Source: Nocardia seriolae NBRC 15557 (GTDB taxonomy: Bacteria; Actinomycetota; Actinomycetes; Mycobacteriales; Mycobacteriaceae). From it: a DNA stretch of 55,853 bases. The notes beneath the pieces were generated by a model. That model worked only from the letters and a program-made list of their open reading frames with translations. It was not told the origin of the DNA and searched no databases. This document shows positions 52,590 to 55,853 of the stretch, one piece after another. Made by a program: the position numbers and the translations under genes. The first letter of the stretch is position 1. Every line of letters starts with the position of its first letter. The stretch covers positions 1 to 55,853 of the forward strand of contig NZ_BJWY01000034.1 in assembly GCF_007990715.1 (NCBI RefSeq), read 5' to 3'.

Positions 52590-53746
52590 CTGGTACCGAT
52601 ACCAGCCAACCCCAGGGTGCCGCCGGTACTGGTACTGGCGTCCTGTTACGCCCGGACCTGTACGCGAACATGGATTTCGAGGGGGCGGACACAGCCCCGG
52701 AGCCAACTATCTGCCGACGCATCGATGGGCAAGCGCTTCTGTATCCGAATGCGGTAAACGCGATCTTCGGACCACCGGGGGAAGGTAAGACGTGGCTGAT
52801 GCTCGCGGTGGTCAGCGAGACACTCAACGATGGCGGCCGGGTCCTATTCATCGACGTTGATGACAACGGGCGCGGCGCAATCCGTTGGCGACTCGAAGCA
52901 TTCGGTACACTGCGCGAAACCATCGCCGACAAGGGCAAGTTCCTGTACTGCACGCCTTCGGATATTGAGGACCTGGAAGCCATCGTGGAGGACATGAAGC
53001 GGTGGCGTCCGTCGCTCGTGGTGATCGACTCAATCGGGACCGTGGTCACCATGAGCGGGGGCTCGGCGAACGACGCCGACGACTTCAACCGTGTGAACTT
53101 CCGGGTGATGGTTCCGATGTCACAGACGGGTGCAGTGGTGGCCTACATCGATCACGTATCGAAAAACCCGGACAGCGCAAGGCATGGTGCGCAAGGGTCC
53201 TCGGCGAAGCTGCAACGCATCAGCGGCGTATCTATCCGCGTGACAGGCAAAGAGCCGTTCATCCCCGGCCAGGGCGGCCAATCGCTGCTGACCGGGAACA
53301 AGGATCGGCATGGGACCGTGTCGCGGAATTGCGTTCCGATGGAGGACGGTTCGGCTGACAAGTTCATCGTCGGGACGTTCGTCATGAACGAAACCGAGGA
53401 TGGGATTGCGTGGGAGATCACCGCCGAAGGTGGGGTAACTCCACAGAAGGCTGGTCGGCCTCGCCGTGATCGATTGGCGGAACTGAAGACCATGACCCCT
53501 CCCCCGAAAACGGGCAACGAGGCGTGTGAACGGCTGGGCGGCAATCGGAAAGCGGCCCTGAACGCATGGGACGAGTTCAAGTACTGGCAGGCGGGGGAAG
53601 CAGGCGAACAGGCCGCATCGGAGTCGCGCTGCAAGGAGGGAGGGGCCCGCCCGGCGATGTTCGTCCTCGGTGCGGAGTACCCCCTCCCCCGGTTGCGCGC
53701 GAGATTGGCGACTGTGCCTGAGGGTAGGCCGATGGCGCGGACCTGA
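52586..53746 (+). CDS. RepA-like AAA family ATPase
   Basis: This is a RecA-fold helicase/ATPase of the RepA/AAA_25 type used by plasmids and phage satellites for replication. Walker A is IFGPPGEGKTWLMLAV, Walker B is SLVVIDSIGT, and the sensor region contains AVVAYIDHVSKNPDSARHGAQGSSAK. The C-terminus carries GRPRRDRLAEL and a Pro/Ala-rich tail. GTG 52586 overlaps the previous TGA and has GGAGG nine bases upstream. It probably opens the element's replication origin; no origin could be pinned down. Confidence 0.87.
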   Translation: MTGTDTSQPQGAAGTGTGVLLRPDLYANMDFEGADTAPEPTICRRIDGQALLYPNAVNAIFGPPGEGKTWLMLAVVSETLNDGGRVLFIDVDDNGRGAIRWRLEAFGTLRETIADKGKFLYCTPSDIEDLEAIVEDMKRWRPSLVVIDSIGTVVTMSGGSANDADDFNRVNFRVMVPMSQTGAVVAYIDHVSKNPDSARHGAQGSSAKLQRISGVSIRVTGKEPFIPGQGGQSLLTGNKDRHGTVSRNCVPMEDGSADKFIVGTFVMNETEDGIAWEITAEGGVTPQKAGRPRRDRLAELKTMTPPPKTGNEACERLGGNRKAALNAWDEFKYWQAGEAGEQAASESRCKEGGARPAMFVLGAEYPLPRLRARLATVPEGRPMART

Positions 53747-53884
53747 GGGTTCCTCCCCTGGGTGACATGTAGGTCACGTGCTTGATCAATTGCAGGATCT
53801 GGGACTAGAGCTGTGACCGTGTGCGCTCACGAACGCGCGTCACCGTTCGCGTTGGCGCAAACCGCACGCAACGCCGTTTGGCCT

Positions 53885-53910
53885 ACTACTTGTTGTCGGA
53901 CCCAAGTAGT
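53885..53910. promoter_or_regulatory. Inverted repeat operator before the R-M module
   Basis: actacttg (53885-53892) and caagtagt (53903-53910) are a perfect 8-bp inverted repeat with a 10-base spacer, followed by the -10-like tagtat. It lies 48 bases before the wHTH gene; a direct repeat acgtcca follows at about 53928-53941. Confidence 0.65.
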
Positions 53911-53957
53911 ATAGTCTCGGCGAAAGACGTCCAGACGTCCATACGATGGAGACTTCG

Positions 53958-54176
53958 ATGACGAGACTTAGCCCCGGTCAGGTGCGGGATGCGATCATAA
54001 CCACGCTGTCGAGCCGACCCAATGGCGCGACCATTGACGAGCTGGTTATTGCGGTGAGTGAAATCATCGGCCATCCGGTGGCAAGGTCTTCCGTTCGCTC
54101 CTACCTCAGGCTCAACACGCCAGGACGTTTCATTCGTACTGGTCGAGGCGCCTACAAGCTGGGGAGCAAGGGGTGA
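53958..54176 (+). CDS. Small winged-helix protein upstream of methyltransferase
   Basis: The 72-residue product reads like a compact HTH: QVRDAIITTLSSRPNGATIDELV, IGHPVARSSVRSYLRLN, then the wing GRFIRTGRGAYKLG. ATG 53958 has GGAG six bases upstream; ATG 53946 is an alternative. Its stop overlaps the methyltransferase start. It may regulate the R-M genes or modulate the methylase's target recognition. Confidence 0.8.
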   Translation: MTRLSPGQVRDAIITTLSSRPNGATIDELVIAVSEIIGHPVARSSVRSYLRLNTPGRFIRTGRGAYKLGSKG

Positions 54177-55087
54177 CGGCCCAGATTGAAGAGACTGCAA
54201 ACGATCCGGCCGAATCACCAGTTGTCACTTTTGGCTCGGCGAAGCTGTACCAGGCAGATGCCCTCGATTGGTTGCGTTCACAACCGCACGAGTCGATTCA
54301 CGGTGTCGTTACAGACCCACCGTATGGGCTTGTGGAATATACGCAAAGCCATCAGCAGAAGCTTCGCAGCGGGAAAGGCGGGGTTTGGCGAATTCCTCCC
54401 TCATTTGATGGCCATAAGAGGTCTCCTCTGCCTCGCTTCACCACCCTTACCGATGCCGACCTTGAGCATTTGAAGAATTTCTTCCGAAATCTCGGTGAGG
54501 CATTATTGCCTGTGCTCGTACCCGGCGCTCATGTGATGATTGCTTCGAATCCCCTTGTTTCTCATTTGGTTTCAAATTCGCTTGGATTGGCGGGACTGGA
54601 GAAGAGGGGGGAAATCATTCGTCTGGTCCAGACAATGCGAGGTGGAGATCGCCCCAAGAATGCTCACGACGAATTCTCTGATATTTCGGTTATGCCACGG
54701 TCAATGTGGGAACCATGGGTTCTCTTCCGGAAGCCTGTAGAGGGCACAGTTGCAGATAATCTTCGCAAGTGGGGAACTGGGGGTTTGCGGAGAATATCCG
54801 ATGAATTGCCTTTTGGTGATGTCATAAAGTCGGCACCCACACGAAAGTCGGAACGTAGCCTAGCTGCACACCCGTCACTCAAACCACAAGCCTTCCTGAG
54901 GCAGGTGGTACGAGCTACCCTGCCCCTCGGTAAGGGTGTAGTTCTGGATCCATTCGCAGGATCGGGGTCGACTCTCGCGGCGGCTGAGGCGGTCGGTTAT
55001 CAGAGTATCGGCGTAGAACTCGACCCCGAATATATCGGGGTTGCGCAGGCGGCAATTCAGGCGTTGTCCACCCTCAAGATAAGCTAG
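54173..55087 (+). CDS. DNA methyltransferase (DPPY type, N4-cytosine or N6-adenine)
   Basis: The beta-class order is clear: the catalytic motif IV GVVTDPPYGLVEY comes first, and motif I DPFAGSGSTLAAAEAVG is at the C-terminal end. The middle contains AHPSLKPQAFLRQVVRATLP (motif X-like). The target recognition region lies between residues 90 and 220. The gene is less GC-rich than its neighbours, a sign of recent transfer. It converges with a PD-(D/E)XK nuclease, overlapping by four bases. Confidence 0.9.
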   Translation: MTAQIEETANDPAESPVVTFGSAKLYQADALDWLRSQPHESIHGVVTDPPYGLVEYTQSHQQKLRSGKGGVWRIPPSFDGHKRSPLPRFTTLTDADLEHLKNFFRNLGEALLPVLVPGAHVMIASNPLVSHLVSNSLGLAGLEKRGEIIRLVQTMRGGDRPKNAHDEFSDISVMPRSMWEPWVLFRKPVEGTVADNLRKWGTGGLRRISDELPFGDVIKSAPTRKSERSLAAHPSLKPQAFLRQVVRATLPLGKGVVLDPFAGSGSTLAAAEAVGYQSIGVELDPEYIGVAQAAIQALSTLKIS

Positions 55088-55689
55088 TCGCGGTCGAGGT
55101 AAACCCACCGCTCTCGAAGCTTGGCGATACCGTCAGCATCGAGAGTGGAGGTTCTCGTACCCAACTCGCTACGTTCATTCCGCCTGAAGTCTTCGGGTTC
55201 CACCTGCCCAAGGTAGACCTCACGAAATCGCATCGGCGCTCGATTGAATGCGGGCTCGGTCTCGTTATCAACCCCATAGACGAATACGCACATCCACTGT
55301 TGGCGCCCGCCGTGTGTGTCGACAGCTCCACCCTTTTTCCGGGTCGACTTTATTTCAACTCCCTCGGTTCCAGCCTTTACCCTGTTCCCAGGGTAGATAC
55401 CGCGAACGACAAGGTCCGGGTGACCATTGAAATAGGTATTGACTACCAAAGATCGGGAATGCTTCGCCATGGATTCGGTGAGCATGTCGGAGACAACTCC
55501 GGAACAGATCGCTGGCCTGAGCATGTCATCGAGTCGCGCAAGCCTCTTGTCGGCCAGATGTGTGTTTACGTCGTAGAAGAAGTCATAGACATCCTGCATC
55601 GCACTCTCGAAATCTATCTGACGCAGGTTGTATGGCAACGACAGTGCTGGATTGAAGCAGGACAGGTCGACTCGTTGGCGCTCGATCAC
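55084..55689 (-). CDS. Putative restriction endonuclease (PD-(D/E)XK)
   Basis: The 201-residue protein shows GHPDLVVRG followed about 20 residues later by GVEIKSTRKKGGAVD, the D-x(n)-E-x-K nuclease signature, then QQWMCVFVYGVDNETEP, a strand common in this fold. It begins at GTG 55689; a stop codon upstream closes the frame. It lies tail to tail with the methyltransferase. I infer a type II partner nuclease; it is unlike any named enzyme I know. Confidence 0.78.
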   Translation of the reverse strand: MIERQRVDLSCFNPALSLPYNLRQIDFESAMQDVYDFFYDVNTHLADKRLARLDDMLRPAICSGVVSDMLTESMAKHSRSLVVNTYFNGHPDLVVRGIYPGNRVKAGTEGVEIKSTRKKGGAVDTHGGRQQWMCVFVYGVDNETEPAFNRAPMRFREVYLGQVEPEDFRRNERSELGTRTSTLDADGIAKLRERWVYLDRD

Positions 55690-55853
55690 CCGGTCGATGG
55701 TAGCTCAGACCGTCCGGTTCCCCGGCCGCAACTCGCCGTATCTCGTTCTGCTGCAATCAGTCCCATCGGAAAGTTGGGGGTAGTGGGATGGTGCAGGAGC
55801 CCTGAGCTCATATCTCACGACGGTGTGGGCACCTTCGGAACACTCTAGTGTCC

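Larger units (their letters stand above)
50136..55853. mobile_element. Integrative element at tRNA-Ser(CGA), PICI-like, incomplete
   Basis: Integrase and XRE repressor lie on one strand; an AlpA/Xis-like HTH gene, a small gene and a RepA-like ATPase lie divergently, followed by a methyltransferase and nuclease. This order is that of phage-inducible chromosomal islands. The left edge is set by the tRNA gene; the right edge is outside the window, so no second attachment repeat can be shown. Confidence 0.78.

Noticed and set aside
55300..55848. Plus-strand frame at the window end
   Set aside because: It overlaps the nuclease gene on the opposite strand and has no start signal or recognisable domain.

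Overview
The window is chromosomal DNA of a high-GC, mycolic-acid actinobacterium, most likely Nocardia or a close relative. The evidence is the set of cell-wall galactan and rhamnose genes (rmlA, rmlB, rmlC, glfT1, a glfT2-like gene, the Wzm/Wzt galactan exporter), an antigen-85-like mycolyltransferase/esterase, a mycothiol-dependent-isomerase-family protein, the bacterial proteasome activator Bpa, and gene order matching the Mycobacterium tuberculosis Rv3777-Rv3783 and Rv3752c-Rv3755c regions as I remember them. Species assignment is inference.

Layout. 1-6.9 kb: a molybdopterin oxidoreductase, small unknown genes, an XRE/DUF5753 regulator, and a divergent marR-MFS efflux pair with three evenly spaced palindromes between them. 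7-18.4 kb: cell-envelope genes (rmlC-rmlA, rmlB, a secreted protein, an operon of GT2 / DUF2142 / GH18-like genes, GtrA, a GlfT2-family galactofuranosyltransferase). 18.4-22.7 kb: an SDR, a deletion scar that removed the 3' halves of a beta-lactamase-like serine hydrolase and a response regulator and left a histidine kinase without its regulator, then rsgA. 22.9-28.9 kb: glfT1-wzt-wzm, bpa, a class-V aminotransferase-like protein lacking the PLP lysine, and a quinone oxidoreductase. Structured repeats lie on both sides of bpa. 29-35.6 kb: lactate monooxygenase family, MarR, tRNA-Ser(TGA), a nickel/cobalt permease, an esterase, hisC2 and a dienelactone-hydrolase-like protein, followed by tRNA-Ser(GCT) and tRNA-Arg(ACG).

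A 7.1-kb genomic island sits in the 3' end of tRNA-Arg(ACG), bounded by 41-bp direct repeats at 35676-35716 and 42802-42842. It carries a SUKH (SMI1/KNR4) protein, a TOTE-type archaeo-eukaryotic primase fused to an SF2 helicase, an unrecognised 430-residue protein with a CcbP-like partner, and two divergent toxin-antitoxin operons, one with a frameshifted toxin. It has no visible integrase. The chromosome resumes at 43 kb with an XRE/MmyB-like regulator, a mycothiol-family protein, DUF998, a vsr/C5-methyltransferase pair, a glycolipid-binding-domain protein, tyrA, and the tadA pair.

From 50.1 kb a second mobile element abuts tRNA-Ser(CGA) and runs off the window: tyrosine integrase and XRE repressor on one strand, divergent from an AlpA/Xis-like HTH protein, a small unknown protein and a RepA-like AAA ATPase. 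This arrangement resembles a phage-inducible chromosomal island. Its cargo is an apparent restriction-modification module: winged-helix protein, DPPY methyltransferase and a convergent PD-(D/E)XK nuclease. The two islands are the most likely places for new defence biology.
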